This document shows positions 1 through 9,169 of a stretch of DNA of 64,000 nucleotides, one piece after another. The notes under the pieces are model-generated. The model saw only the letters and a list, made by a program, of their open reading frames with translations, ran no database searches and was not told the DNA's origin. Source of the stretch: Paenibacillus sp. UNC451MF (GTDB taxonomy: Bacteria > Bacillota > Bacilli > Paenibacillales > NBRC-103111). A program made the translations under genes and the position numbers. The stretch lies in assembly GCF_000686845.1 (NCBI RefSeq), contig NZ_JMLS01000001.1, positions 372,001-436,000 on the forward strand. Direction: 5' to 3'. Position 1 is the stretch's first letter; the number at the start of each line of letters is the position of its first letter.

Positions 1-1
1 G

Positions 2-865
2 AACCCTGGTAACAAGTACAAAGTGCCGCTCGATACATTGTCCTTGAACTTGGCGCTTGTCTTGGGTACAGCAGGCTTGCCGCATATTTTAACCCGGTTT
101 TTCACAGTAAAGGATGCTCCGACCGCAAGAAGCTCTGTCGTACATGCGACTTGGCTGATTGGCATTTTCTATATCATGACGATCTTTTTAGGCTTCGGCG
201 CAGCAGCCTTTGTAGGCTATGACAACATTCTCGCAGCGGACAAAGGAGGCAATATGGCAGCTCCGCTGCTAGCCAAAGCACTCGGAGGCGATTTATTCTT
301 TGCCTTTATTTCGGCGGTAGCTTTCGCAACAATACTCGCGGTGGTGACTGGACTGGTGCTGGCGGCAGCCTCCGCATTCGCGCATGATTTCTACACTCAT
401 ATTCTTCGCCGTGGCAGTGCTACCGAGAAGGAGCAGATGAGAGTGGCTCGTTGGGCCTCCGTAGGAGTGGCGGTCGTTTCCATCGTGCTCTCGCTGTTCG
501 CACAAAAGCTTAATGTAGCGTTCCTTGTTTCCGTGGCCTTTGCCATTGCCGCCAGTGCAAACCTTCCGGTTATTTTGTTCACGATATTCTGGAGACGCTT
601 CAATACGACTGGTGCTGTTGTCGGGATGCTGACGGGTCTGCTCAGCGCGCTAATTCTGGTCATATTAAGTCCGAGTGTCTGGAACCCGGAGCCGGGTAAG
701 GCGATCCTGGTAGGGCAAGCGCTGTTCCCTTATGCTAATCCGGGTATCATTTCAATTCCGCTGGGCTTCATAGGTGCATTGATCGGTACATGGCTGTCAC
801 GTCCGTCGGATGCGGCGAAGTACGAGGAGATATTGGTTAAAGCGCATACGGGACTGAGGCTGTAG
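2..865 (+). CDS. actP: Cation/acetate-type symporter, C-terminal part (SSS family)
   Basis: This is the 3' part of a sodium:solute symporter gene; the reading frame is open from base 2, so the start lies before the window. The visible 288 residues contain about seven hydrophobic segments. The motif [15 protein letters not shown] near the left edge is typical of the ActP/acetate permease branch of the SSS family, as is the C-terminal end [13 protein letters not shown]. Known members couple Na+ or H+ to uptake of acetate or other short monocarboxylates across the cytoplasmic membrane. A hairpin terminator follows. The exact substrate cannot be read from the sequence; acetate or a related monocarboxylate is the family default. 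Confidence 0.85.
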   Translation, partial: NPGNKYKVPLDTLSLNLALVLGTAGLPHILTRFFTVKDAPTARSSVVHATWLIGIFYIMTIFLGFGAAAFVGYDNILAADKGGNMAAPLLAKALGGDLFFAFISAVAFATILAVVTGLVLAAASAFAHDFYTHILRRGSATEKEQMRVARWASVGVAVVSIVLSLFAQKLNVAFLVSVAFAIAASANLPVILFTIFWRRFNTTGAVVGMLTGLLSALILVILSPSVWNPEPGKAILVGQALFPYANPGIISIPLGFIGALIGTWLSRPSDAAKYEEILVKAHTGLRL

Positions 866-903
866 CTTCAGCGTCTGAGATGGTTTTTGGGAGAAAGGAA
901 ACG

Positions 904-945
904 AAAGACCGAGCGGCATGAAGTTCATGCGTCCGGTCTTTTTCT
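904..945. terminator. Rho-independent terminator after actP, possibly bidirectional
   Basis: The arms AAAGACCG (904-911) and CGGTCTTT (934-941) pair. An inner arm pair GCATGAA/TTCATGC extends the stem, and a short T tract follows. It separates the symporter from the convergent small gene at 971-1186 and could serve both. Confidence 0.75.
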
Positions 946-970
946 TCATTCGGATGGGAAGTTCTGTGAC

Positions 971-1186
971 TTATCGTTTTCTGATTTCAAAAAACTCGCA
1001 CGAGCTTCTTGAATGGTAGGTTACATCACTGACTCCTGATTGGGTCACGATGAACGAATCTGTAAATCGGGTAATCACGACTCCGGTATCTACAATATGA
1101 TCGTTCTCGAAAACGCGCACGCCTACCTGGCGGTCCATCGCTTCCTGAAAATCGTCATCGGTGATGAGTCGTCGGTTAATGGCCAT
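971..1186 (-). CDS. Small conserved-looking hypothetical protein, 71 aa
   Basis: The 71-residue product is mostly polar, with alternating beta-type stretches and no signal peptide or membrane segment. The start ATG (1184-1186) has a good ribosome binding site, AGGAGATT, about eight bases upstream, which supports a real gene. It stands alone and faces the symporter gene across a terminator. I do not recognise the family. The pattern VGVRVFEND...VDTGVVITRFTDSFIV suggests a small beta-barrel of the kind found in short regulatory or RNA-binding proteins, but this is only an impression from the hydrophobic pattern. Confidence 0.6.
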   Translation of the reverse strand: MAINRRLITDDDFQEAMDRQVGVRVFENDHIVDTGVVITRFTDSFIVTQSGVSDVTYHSRSSCEFFEIRKR

Positions 1187-1353
1187 GGCTGAATCTCCTG
1201 TTTAACTAATATTTTTATTATGACTGATTAGCTTATTATATCAGAAAGAAGCACTGTCTGGCAGGCTTAGTGAGCAAAGGGATGACCCTTTTTCCACCAT
1301 ATGGTATGTTGGAGATGCAGAGATTTTGCATCATTCATTAGGGGGTCATGTAG

Positions 1354-2787
1354 ATGAAAAAGTCGATCGCACTATTGCTGCTGGCCTCTCTATGCTTATA
1401 CCAATACTTCAGCCTGGATACACCAGACCAAGACCCGTATTTAGTGACGGATTACAGCCGTCTGCATCCGGTCAAGGTGGAGCGTGTCGTACAGGGACGC
1501 GAGGAGCAGCAGCTGATTCAACTATTGCAAGAAGCGCAGGCTAACCATCTAACCGTATCCATCGCCGGTCAGCGCCATAGTCAGGGAGGGCATACGTATT
1601 ACAAGGACGGTATTGTCGTTGACATGACTAGCTTCAACCGGATTATTTCAGTGGACCCGATGGCGCGTCAAATTCGTGTCCAGGCGGGGGCAACCTGGAA
1701 GGATATTCAGGATGCTGTCAATCCATACGGGCTGTCTGTCAAAACGATGCAGTCACAAAATATTTTTACTGTAGGCGGCTCTATCAGCATTAACGCCCAT
1801 GGGAGAGATATTCGTAATGGATCGTTAATCAAAAGTGTGGAATCGTTTCGTCTGCTGACGTCTGACGGTCAAGTGAAGCAGGTGAGCCGATCGGAAAACG
1901 CTGATTTATTCCCTCTCGTTCTTGGAGGCTATGGCTTGTTCGGTATTATCCTCGATGTCACCTTAACGCTAACGGAGGATGAGGTATACCGGCTGTCAAC
2001 GGAGAAAGTAACCGTCGAGGAATATAGTCGATACTTCACCAGCCAAGTGCAAGCTGATCCGGACATTCATATGCACATCGCCCGCATTTCAGTTGCTCCG
2101 GACACCTTTCTCACGGATATGTACGCGATCAATTATAAGGTCGATAAAGCATTGCCGCTTCAACGTTACAATAAATTGAAGACAACGGAGCACTGGGTCA
2201 TTCCGACCAAGCTGCTTTTTCATTTGAACCGCGGATCAGACTGGGGCAAAAACCGCTTTTGGAAGCTGCAGAAATGGTATTTTAATCAACAAGAGCAAAC
2301 CGTTACCAGCAGAAACAACGCCATGCGCTCCGAATCGCAGTTTATGGATTACCGGGAGGCAGGCCAAAATGATCTGCTTCAGGAATATTTTATACCCGTG
2401 CAAGAGTTCTCCTCTTTTGTTCACAGCTTTGGCGAAGTGCTGAAGGAGGAGCAAATGAACCTTTTGAATATCACGGTTCGCTATGTGAATCAGGATCAGG
2501 AAGCAGTGCTCTCTTATGCTAAAGAGGATATGTTTGCTCTTGTCTGCTTGTTCAACGTACCTTTATCGGATGAAGGACAGGCCGAATTCAAACGAGGCAT
2601 TCAAACCATCATTGACCGGGTTATTTCGCATCGAGGAACTTACTACTTGCCTTATGCTGCGTATCCGGAGCGGGTGCAGTTCAATGCCGCGTATCCGCGG
2701 TACCGCGAATTTTGGGACAAGAAAACCAAGTACGATCCTAATGGGCTGTTTATGAACTATTTTTACGAACAATACAAGGAGGGGTAA
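1354..2787 (+). CDS. FAD-binding oxidoreductase (VAO/PCMH type), membrane-anchored or secreted
   Basis: The 477-residue product begins with a hydrophobic segment (about residues 3-20), so it is probably exported or membrane anchored. A vanillyl-alcohol-oxidase-type FAD domain follows (about 35-215). AGQRHSQGG, with His75, is at the place where related enzymes bind FAD covalently, and VGGSISINAHGRD is the usual pyrophosphate-binding loop. The C-terminal half is a substrate domain like those of sugar-lactone and alditol oxidases, ending in a YDPNGLF motif. The substrate is unknown. The ribosome binding site TAGGGGG lies ahead of ATG 1354. It is followed after 6 bp by an MFS-like gene, so the two are probably cotranscribed. 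Confidence 0.8.
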   Translation: MKKSIALLLLASLCLYQYFSLDTPDQDPYLVTDYSRLHPVKVERVVQGREEQQLIQLLQEAQANHLTVSIAGQRHSQGGHTYYKDGIVVDMTSFNRIISVDPMARQIRVQAGATWKDIQDAVNPYGLSVKTMQSQNIFTVGGSISINAHGRDIRNGSLIKSVESFRLLTSDGQVKQVSRSENADLFPLVLGGYGLFGIILDVTLTLTEDEVYRLSTEKVTVEEYSRYFTSQVQADPDIHMHIARISVAPDTFLTDMYAINYKVDKALPLQRYNKLKTTEHWVIPTKLLFHLNRGSDWGKNRFWKLQKWYFNQQEQTVTSRNNAMRSESQFMDYREAGQNDLLQEYFIPVQEFSSFVHSFGEVLKEEQMNLLNITVRYVNQDQEAVLSYAKEDMFALVCLFNVPLSDEGQAEFKRGIQTIIDRVISHRGTYYLPYAAYPERVQFNAAYPRYREFWDKKTKYDPNGLFMNYFYEQYKEG

Positions 2788-2793
2788 CACGAG

Positions 2794-3327
2794 ATGAATA
2801 TTCGCTGGCTTATCCGTTCGCAAAGCATCGTAACGCTGGCGTCAGGAATGATTTATCCTTATTACTTGCTGTTTCTAAAAAATTTGGGCAATAGCTATTC
2901 CAAATATGGACTTGCTTTTGCAGTGTTTACGATAAGTTCGGCTATGGTATCCCAATGGATTGCACCGAAGCTGGACCGATACGCTTTGTCCATCCTCACA
3001 ATCAGCTCGATGGGAATGATGATGGTCATGCTGCTATTCCCATGGGTTTCTTCCTATGTATGGGTGCTTGTCCTGCAATGGATTATGGGCAGCTGCAATG
3101 CTTTGCAGAAAACAAGTGAGAAGGTATTGCTGGCCGATTATACCGAAAAAGGGGCTAGAGGAGGAACGGTTGGAAGCTATCATTTTTGGACATCGATTGC
3201 TTCCGGCTTTGCTGTTCTATTGGGGGGATATTTGATCGATTGGCTTACTATCGACGCTTTATTTTACGCTAGTGCGCTATTATATGGTATTAGTGCATGG
3301 GTAGTATGGCGGCGTCGAAATAGCTAA
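2794..3327 (+). CDS. Half-length MFS transporter-like membrane protein, 177 aa
   Basis: The product has about six hydrophobic segments and resembles one half of a major facilitator protein. Usual MFS proteins have 12 segments and about 400 residues. It starts 6 bp after the oxidoreductase stop with a strong AAGGAGGGG site, so it is translated with its neighbour. The ORF ends in a normal basic cytoplasmic tail (VVWRRRNS) and no downstream frame continues the fold. It may be a true six-helix half transporter working as a dimer, or a C-terminally truncated gene. The substrate is unknown. Confidence 0.65.
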   Translation: MNIRWLIRSQSIVTLASGMIYPYYLLFLKNLGNSYSKYGLAFAVFTISSAMVSQWIAPKLDRYALSILTISSMGMMMVMLLFPWVSSYVWVLVLQWIMGSCNALQKTSEKVLLADYTEKGARGGTVGSYHFWTSIASGFAVLLGGYLIDWLTIDALFYASALLYGISAWVVWRRRNS

Positions 3328-3451
3328 AAGAAGGCTAACCGAAAATAATGAAAGGCTAGTGGATTCTGTCGTTTTTTGGGTATGAAGGAGGTAATTGGCG
3401 AACCTGTGTCGAATTTATATGACATTATCGACATAGGGAGTTGGAGAGCAA

Positions 3452-4747
3452 TTGTTACGTTATAAAGTGATTTGCGCAGCCGTTGGCTCTTTTTTGCTTA
3501 TCGGCACGCTTAATGCGCCAGATGTTTTCGGTCAGGAGGCGTCTCAGGGGACAACCGGCAACCAATCAATGGATAAGGTTCAAGTAAAGCTCAGAGATGT
3601 GGGAACGGAAAAGAAATTTGCCAAAAGCACAGTAGACCGGTTAAACGTTCGAACTAAACCTGATTTGAACGCTTCGATTATCCAGATGATTGGACAATCG
3701 AACAGGTATGAAATATTGGAGGAACGAGGCGACTGGATACAGATCCGGTTATCGGAAGAAAAAGTCGGCTGGGTATTCCACGAATATTTTGAATATGCAG
3801 CTTCTGAACCAGCTAATGCAGAGCCTGAGAAAGCTAAAGCCATACAAACCGAAGAAGACACTGCCGAAAGTCTGAATCAAGCAACGGTTGTAAATATTGT
3901 CGACGTTACGAATTTGCGCAGCGGGCCTGGAACCGAATATGGCATCACTGGGAAGGCAAAACCTGGAGAGACCTATCCTGTTCTGGAGACCAAAGGAGAG
4001 TGGTACGTTGTTTCACTTCCGGATAAAAAAACGGCTTATGTCGCAAGCTGGGTCGTAAAGACGGATTTCATTAAGCAAAATACCCATTTGCCGCCAGCCG
4101 CTGCTGTGGGGTCGGCACCTATACTATATATTTATCATACGCATAACCAGGAATCATGGAATCACGTCGCCAGCATGACTAAAGGGGCATCTGTCGACGA
4201 TCCAGAAGTAAATATTACATTAGTCGGGGAGCGTTTGGAGCAGCTGCTGCAGGAGAAAGGCATTCCAGCATTGGCCGGTAATGAAAATATCACGGAAAAG
4301 CTGAAGCAGCAAAAGCTGGGCTACTCCCTCGCTTATGAAGTATCCCGTAAAGTAGTTGACAAGGCGATTGAGAATTATCCAACCCTCTCGTATTTCTTCG
4401 ACATTCACCGTGATGCAGATGTTCCACGTGAGAAAACGACAATAACAATCGAAGGAAAATCATATGCTCGCATTTTGTTTGTCATTGGTACAGCCCATTC
4501 CGGATACGAGGAAAACAAAGCGTTTGCCGAAAAGCTGGATAAGCTGTTAAATGAGAGATATCCGGGATTATCGCGTGGTATCCTTATCAAGAGCGCTCAT
4601 CAGGGAAATGGGGAATATAACCAGTCTGTTTCCCCCGGAAGTTTACTGTTGGAAATAGGGGGCGTGAATAATACGCTTCAAGAAAGCTTGCTCGCAGCGG
4701 ATGCATTAGCTGATGTGTTTGCAGATTATTACGGCGCTGGTAAATGA
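3452..4747 (+). CDS. SpoIIP-like peptidoglycan hydrolase with two SH3b domains
   Basis: Exported 431-residue protein with a signal peptide (about 1-28). Two bacterial SH3 domains follow (about 57-115 and 143-205; VRTKPDLN and LRSGPGTEYG are their typical openings). The C-terminal domain (about 220-428) is of the SpoIIP type. It shows YIYHTHNQESW (His229, His231, Glu234) and FDIHRDA, which match the metal-binding and catalytic blocks of SpoIIP amidase/endopeptidases. Classical SpoIIP has an N-terminal membrane anchor and no SH3b pair, so this is a variant that probably cuts cell-wall peptidoglycan. The start is TTG 3452 with the site GGGAGTTGGAG upstream. It looks monocistronic. Confidence 0.8.
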   Translation: MLRYKVICAAVGSFLLIGTLNAPDVFGQEASQGTTGNQSMDKVQVKLRDVGTEKKFAKSTVDRLNVRTKPDLNASIIQMIGQSNRYEILEERGDWIQIRLSEEKVGWVFHEYFEYAASEPANAEPEKAKAIQTEEDTAESLNQATVVNIVDVTNLRSGPGTEYGITGKAKPGETYPVLETKGEWYVVSLPDKKTAYVASWVVKTDFIKQNTHLPPAAAVGSAPILYIYHTHNQESWNHVASMTKGASVDDPEVNITLVGERLEQLLQEKGIPALAGNENITEKLKQQKLGYSLAYEVSRKVVDKAIENYPTLSYFFDIHRDADVPREKTTITIEGKSYARILFVIGTAHSGYEENKAFAEKLDKLLNERYPGLSRGILIKSAHQGNGEYNQSVSPGSLLLEIGGVNNTLQESLLAADALADVFADYYGAGK

Positions 4748-4851
4748 TCCCCATATTGCGAAAAGGCTTCCCATTATCAGTGTCAGTAGGGGAATATCTA
4801 ATATTTTAGGACGCTAATATTTCGCTGGAAAAAATATTTCACAAATGAAGT

Positions 4852-4880
4852 GCAACCTTCCCTCAATTCCGTCGTATAAT
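4852..4880 (+). promoter_or_regulatory. Candidate sigma-A promoter for the desaturase gene
   Basis: A perfect TATAAT box lies at 4875-4880, 56 bases before the desaturase start. The -35 region is poor (around TGCAAC, 4851-4856), so activation by a regulator is plausible. Bacillus des genes are activated by DesR, but no clear DesR site was recognised here. Confidence 0.5.
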
Positions 4881-4936
4881 CAAGGTTGTAGACTAAACCT
4901 ACTATACGGTACCTTGGAGAGGAAGATTTAATCAGA

Positions 4937-5947
4937 ATGCTTCATAAGGAACAAGACGGCTGGCGTAAGGACATCGCGCCATACGAAAGACCACGCATCA
5001 AAAATAGCGTATGGCAAATTATTAACACAGTTGTGCCGTTTTTCCTGCTATGGTATTTAGCTTTTATGAGCTTATCGGTTTCGTATTGGCTAACCCTATT
5101 ATTGGCAATTCCTGCTGGCGGGTTTCTTATTCGGATTTTTATTATTTTTCATGATTGCTGCCACAAATCGTTCTTTAGAAATAAAACTGCGAATGAAATT
5201 GTAGGAACGATTACTGGTATTATGACCTGCTGCCCTTACAATCAATGGCGGCACAGCCATTCGGTTCACCATGCTACTAGCGGTAATTTGAATAAGCGGG
5301 GTACGGGTGATATCTGGACTTTGACGGTAGAGGAGTATGTAGCGTCTTCCTTTCTTAAACGATTAGTGTATAGGCTTTATCGCAATCCACTGGTTATGTT
5401 CGTTATCGGTCCTATTTACATTTTTCTTATCGATTATCGCTTCAACCGAAAAAATGCTGGTTTTAAAGAAAGAATGAATACGTACATTACCAATCTAAGT
5501 ATTGCCGGCTCCGCTGCTTTGATGTGCTGGGCTATTGGCTGGCAGGCTTTTCTGATGGTACAAGGTCCGATCTTCTTTATCTCGGGTGCCGCAGGTATTT
5601 GGTTATTTTATGTGCAGCATCAGTTTGAGGACACGTACTACGAGAATGAAGAGAACTGGGACTATGTACAAGCAGCCCTGAAGGGGAGTTCCTTTTATAA
5701 GCTGCCGAAAATTTTGCATTGGATTACGGGGAATATAGGCTTTCACCATATTCACCATTTGAGCCCTCGAGTTCCTAATTACTATCTGGAAGAGGCTCAT
5801 AATGCAAATCCGGTGTTAAGGGACGTTAATACGATTACGCTGCTGACCAGCTTACGCTCGTTGAAGTTTAGAATTTGGGACGAGAAAAGCAAGCAGTTTA
5901 TAGGGTTCAAGGATATTAAACGATTCGTGGTTAAACCGAAAATATAA
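4937..5947 (+). CDS. Membrane fatty acid (acyl-lipid) desaturase
   Basis: The 336-residue integral membrane protein carries the three histidine boxes of acyl-lipid desaturases: HDCCH (72-76), HSVHH (108-112) and HHIHH (around 276-280). Hydrophobic hairpins lie before box 1 and between boxes 2 and 3. These boxes bind the di-iron centre that inserts a cis double bond into membrane-lipid acyl chains, typically in the cold. The closest functional parallel in Bacillus is Des (delta-5). Regiospecificity cannot be read from sequence. Start ATG 4937 is preceded by GGAGAGGAAG. The gene is monocistronic, with its own promoter box and a strong terminator. Confidence 0.88.
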   Translation: MLHKEQDGWRKDIAPYERPRIKNSVWQIINTVVPFFLLWYLAFMSLSVSYWLTLLLAIPAGGFLIRIFIIFHDCCHKSFFRNKTANEIVGTITGIMTCCPYNQWRHSHSVHHATSGNLNKRGTGDIWTLTVEEYVASSFLKRLVYRLYRNPLVMFVIGPIYIFLIDYRFNRKNAGFKERMNTYITNLSIAGSAALMCWAIGWQAFLMVQGPIFFISGAAGIWLFYVQHQFEDTYYENEENWDYVQAALKGSSFYKLPKILHWITGNIGFHHIHHLSPRVPNYYLEEAHNANPVLRDVNTITLLTSLRSLKFRIWDEKSKQFIGFKDIKRFVVKPKI

Positions 5948-5960
5948 AATAGCTACTGGG

Positions 5961-5986
5961 AGGCATTCTTGATAGAATGCCTTTTT
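5961..5986 (+). terminator. Terminator after the desaturase gene
   Basis: Perfect 8-bp stem AGGCATTC/GAATGCCT with a 6-base loop, followed by five T residues. Confidence 0.88.
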
Positions 5987-6015
5987 ATGTTGCGCATATG
6001 TATTCAGGCTGCCGC

Positions 6016-6612
6016 TCAGGCTTCCTTTTCTCCATAAATAAACCGCTCTATCTGCAAAAGCTTTTCCTCAGATAAGGCTTCGGAATTGTCCCAGTACAGA
6101 ATAGATGACGCAGAGGAAGTCCACTGGATTGTCTTGCGGGTCAACGAGGGACTGAATTCACTCCAATGATCCAATTTCCAAACATCCAGCTCTGAACCTC
6201 TTGCCATTATCCGTTGACGGTACACGGAATCGTCACGCAAATAAACGTAAACGGCTCTAACCTCTACCTCTTGGGAAGATGCGCCCATCCTTGCAAGCTC
6301 TTGATCCAGCCATAAGGGGTCCTCAATCTCTTTGGTGAAGGGTCCGATGACATAAGCATCGATTCCAAGCTCCAGGTTTTCCAAAGCCGCATCCATAGTA
6401 ATGCGATAGCCAAGATCGCGGCAATGCTTTTTGTATACAGGGGAATCCCGATCGGTCGGATCGAGTCCGGATAAGGTCATAATGGTTTCGGCGGCAGGTC
6501 TCAGAAGGGTATCCATATCCAAAAAGGCCGGACGATGCTGCTTCGCCAAAGTTTTGGCAAGGGTTGTTTTTCCTGCCCCGGCAGGACCTATGATAAATAC
6601 AAGTTTAGGCAT
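6016..6612 (-). CDS. P-loop kinase-like ATP/GTP-binding protein (shikimate/gluconate kinase-like fold)
   Basis: The 198-residue product begins with a Walker A motif, GPAGAGKT (about residues 8-15), then FLDMDTL. This is the layout of small P-loop kinases that phosphorylate small molecules or nucleosides. The open frame extends upstream to 6717, but the ATG ending at 6612 has the site CGGAGGAT at the right distance and places the Walker motif near the N terminus as expected, so I chose it. No substrate-specific motif was recognised. It is convergent with the desaturase gene. Confidence 0.75.
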   Translation of the reverse strand: MPKLVFIIGPAGAGKTTLAKTLAKQHRPAFLDMDTLLRPAAETIMTLSGLDPTDRDSPVYKKHCRDLGYRITMDAALENLELGIDAYVIGPFTKEIEDPLWLDQELARMGASSQEVEVRAVYVYLRDDSVYRQRIMARGSELDVWKLDHWSEFSPSLTRKTIQWTSSASSILYWDNSEALSEEKLLQIERFIYGEKEA

Positions 6613-6828
6613 GACATCCTCCGTAATGGTATTCATATTAAAATAAACAAAGCTTAACCACATTGTAGCACAAGCTCGATTTAAAGGAAGAATCCTCCAT
6701 AACTTTTGGAAACGCAAGAATTGCTTTTTGAAATGGCGGAATAAATGAATGAACTGATTTGTTACCCAACAGGACGAAGTTGGATCAGATAGAATGAGAG
6801 TAAATCATCGTTTGCGGAGGAGTCATAA

Positions 6829-8268
6829 ATGGAAACTATAGCTTCATTAAAAAGCTACATGGAGGGACTTGCGAATCTGGGATATTTTAACGGGGCAGTA
6901 TTGGCTGCGCAAAATGGACAAATATTATTGTGTGAAGGCTATGGCATGGCAAACTTTGAGCATGAAGTCCCTAACACCTCCAGAACCAAATTTCGAATCG
7001 GTTCTCTTACGAAGGGGTTTACGGCAATGGCAATTATGCAGCTCCAGGAGCAGGGGAAACTTGCCCTTGGGGATTTTATTGAATGCTACATACCCGATTA
7101 TCCTAACGGTGACAAGATTACGATTCGTCATTTGCTGGAGCATTCCTCAGGTATTCCGGATTACCCCGGTTTTCCGGGTTATTGGGAGACAACCATGAGA
7201 TTGTATTCTCCTATCGAGCATACGATCCATTCCTTTAAGGATAGGAAGCTGCTTCATGCACCGGGGGAGCGCAGGGCGTATGGAAGCTCAGCCTATATCT
7301 TATTAAGTGCGATTATCGAAAAAGTGTCGAGGGAATCTTACGCCAAGTATATTGCCGATTACATATGTCAACCGTTACAAATGAACGACTCGGGCTGCGA
7401 GGACGGCAGAAGTATCATTAAACGATTTGCGGCCGGCTATTCGGTCAATAAAGATATCATCCCATGCGAGCATGTGGATATGTCAATTCATCTCGGTGCC
7501 GGGGGGATGTACTCTACGGTAGAGGATTTGTACAAGTGGGATCGATCCTTATACACGGAGCAATTGGTTCGACAAGCCTCTTTGGACAGCATGTTTGTAC
7601 ATCCTACACCGCCTTGCGGAAGCAAAGGCTGGGTCGTTCTAGAGCAGGAGATCGGTAACCGAAAGAGCAGGCGAATCAGCCATTTCGGCAGTATGAACGG
7701 TTTTCGCTCAGACATGATTCGTTATGTGGATGAGGATATCGTGGTCATCGTTTTAAGCAATGTGGAGCTGACACCGGTAGAGATCATTAGCCAACAATTG
7801 GCGGACATGATGCTGGGACGTGAGGTAGTTGTACTGGAGCCTTTCCACCCTGTAAAGATCAGTTCGCAAGAATTACAGCGGTATGCAGGTGTATATGATT
7901 ATGGGAGCGAGCTCGAGACGTCACAGAAACGTATGGAAGATATGAACAATGTAATGGAAGGGGTTACGAAGATGGATGCCCCTTCCATTGCGGTTGGCCT
8001 GTTTCATAAGTTGTTTAACCAATATGGAGTTGAGACGAAAGGGACGCTAATAGTCACTTTTGAGAATGGAACTCTGTATTTATTTATGCCAAAAAGAAAT
8101 GCCTGGTACAAATACGAGATTGTTCCTATTTCCCACCAACCTACTATGACAACAGGTGTAACGAGGTATATTAACGAACAAGTAGAGTTCTTTGTGGACC
8201 CTACAGGGGCAGTAAAATTAATGCATCGGGATGCTAGTGGGAAAAAGATAGTCGCAATTCAAATATAA
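6829..8268 (+). CDS. Serine hydrolase, class C beta-lactamase / penicillin-binding protein-like
   Basis: The 479-residue protein has a beta-lactamase-type domain (about 10-330). It shows SLTK (Ser59-Lys62) as the SxxK nucleophile motif, YGS (151-153) at the place of YxN, and HFG (around 283) in place of KTG. An extra C-terminal beta-rich domain (about 345-479) is common in esterase or peptidase members of this family. No signal peptide is visible, so it may be cytoplasmic, unlike true beta-lactamases. The natural role could be D-amino peptide hydrolysis or esterase activity; antibiotic resistance should not be assumed. A terminator follows. Confidence 0.83.
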   Translation: METIASLKSYMEGLANLGYFNGAVLAAQNGQILLCEGYGMANFEHEVPNTSRTKFRIGSLTKGFTAMAIMQLQEQGKLALGDFIECYIPDYPNGDKITIRHLLEHSSGIPDYPGFPGYWETTMRLYSPIEHTIHSFKDRKLLHAPGERRAYGSSAYILLSAIIEKVSRESYAKYIADYICQPLQMNDSGCEDGRSIIKRFAAGYSVNKDIIPCEHVDMSIHLGAGGMYSTVEDLYKWDRSLYTEQLVRQASLDSMFVHPTPPCGSKGWVVLEQEIGNRKSRRISHFGSMNGFRSDMIRYVDEDIVVIVLSNVELTPVEIISQQLADMMLGREVVVLEPFHPVKISSQELQRYAGVYDYGSELETSQKRMEDMNNVMEGVTKMDAPSIAVGLFHKLFNQYGVETKGTLIVTFENGTLYLFMPKRNAWYKYEIVPISHQPTMTTGVTRYINEQVEFFVDPTGAVKLMHRDASGKKIVAIQI

Positions 8269-8286
8269 TAGAATGGGGTGTACGAG

Positions 8287-8317
8287 GGCATTTGGTGAAT
8301 TACCAAATGTCTTTTTT
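8287..8317 (+). terminator. Terminator after the serine hydrolase gene
   Basis: CATTTGGT (8289-8296) pairs with ACCAAATG (8302-8309), and six T residues follow. Confidence 0.85.
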
Positions 8318-8433
8318 CGCGTACATAAAACGTTCACGATTCCCAAAGAGCCGTTGTGATTTTGTTCATAGTGATGCTGCAACCTTAATTTTACAATGAA
8401 CTCATTAGTTAGCACCGAAGGGGAGGAAGCACG

Positions 8434-8565
8434 ATGGAACTTAAGGATTCAAAAACGGCAGATGAAACCAAACTGAAAGGGACGTTCGTATCGGTTATGC
8501 TGCTGGCGGCTTTTCTGATTTTGACCTGGGTCGGTGTATTCGTTTTGTTTGCTGTCCGAGGGTAA
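8434..8565 (+). CDS. ba3-type cytochrome c oxidase subunit IIa, 43 aa
   Basis: This 43-codon gene starts at ATG 8434 after the site GGGGAGGAAG and ends with TAA at 8563-8565. The product has a charged N terminus of about 16 residues and one membrane helix (about 19-40) ending in FAVRG. Its size, single helix, final Arg-Gly and position just before subunit II match the short subunit IIa (CoxIIa family) known from the Thermus ba3 oxidase. In that enzyme it supplies the helix missing from subunit II. It is easy to miss because of its length. Confidence 0.82.
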   Translation: MELKDSKTADETKLKGTFVSVMLLAAFLILTWVGVFVLFAVRG

Positions 8566-8591
8566 TCCATTAGTTGAAGGGATTGAAGAAC

Positions 8592-9077
8592 ATGCATATG
8601 CATAAGCTCGAGAAAATTTGGTTGACCGTCGGCGTTTCGATGCTGGGCGTATTTTTGATTGTGTTAGGTGTAGGAGCTTTCGCATTGGGAGCACAGCCTC
8701 CGGGGGATCACGCATCCGGGCATCATCGTGAAGTCGTAGATCCGGAAACCGTGGAGCAGACAGCGCCATTCAATGAGCTTGGTTTGAAAAAAATCGGTGA
8801 TAATGAATACGACGCGTACATGCTGGCTTTCGCTTTCGGATATGGGCCGGAGAAGATGGAAATTCCCGCCGGGGCCACGGTACATTTTCATATAACAAGC
8901 AAGGATGTCGTACATGGTTTTCAAATTCCGGGAACGAATGTGAATATGATGGTCGTGCCGGGAGAAGTCAACCATTTGACGTACAAGTTTACAAAGCCAG
9001 GAGACTATTTGGTGCTGTGCAATGAGTACTGCGGCGCAGCGCATGAGATGATGCAAACAAGAATTATTGTAAAATAA
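8592..9077 (+). CDS. cbaB: Cytochrome c oxidase subunit II, ba3 type (CuA subunit)
   Basis: The 161-residue protein has one N-terminal membrane helix (about 12-35) and a cupredoxin domain outside the membrane. The CuA ligands are present: VHGFQIPG supplies the first His, and CNEYCGAAHEMM gives both Cys, the second His and the Met. CuA accepts electrons from cytochrome c and passes them to subunit I. The protein has only one helix, as in ba3 oxidases, where subunit IIa supplies the other. I chose ATG 8592 over an upstream TTG (8574) because of spacing from GAAGGGA. It lies between subunits IIa and I in one operon. Confidence 0.9.
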   Translation: MHMHKLEKIWLTVGVSMLGVFLIVLGVGAFALGAQPPGDHASGHHREVVDPETVEQTAPFNELGLKKIGDNEYDAYMLAFAFGYGPEKMEIPAGATVHFHITSKDVVHGFQIPGTNVNMMVVPGEVNHLTYKFTKPGDYLVLCNEYCGAAHEMMQTRIIVK

Positions 9078-9169
9078 ACAGTAGCTATGTTAGCCGGGCT
9101 CTATGTAGAGTTATTATGTGAAAAATATCACAACTCATACGCGAGCAGTTATCTTAAAGGAGTGTTGTC

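Noticed and set aside
1326-1544. Plus-strand 72-codon frame overlapping the FAD oxidoreductase start
   Set aside because: It lies in another frame of a clear gene, has no ribosome binding site of its own and no family resemblance.
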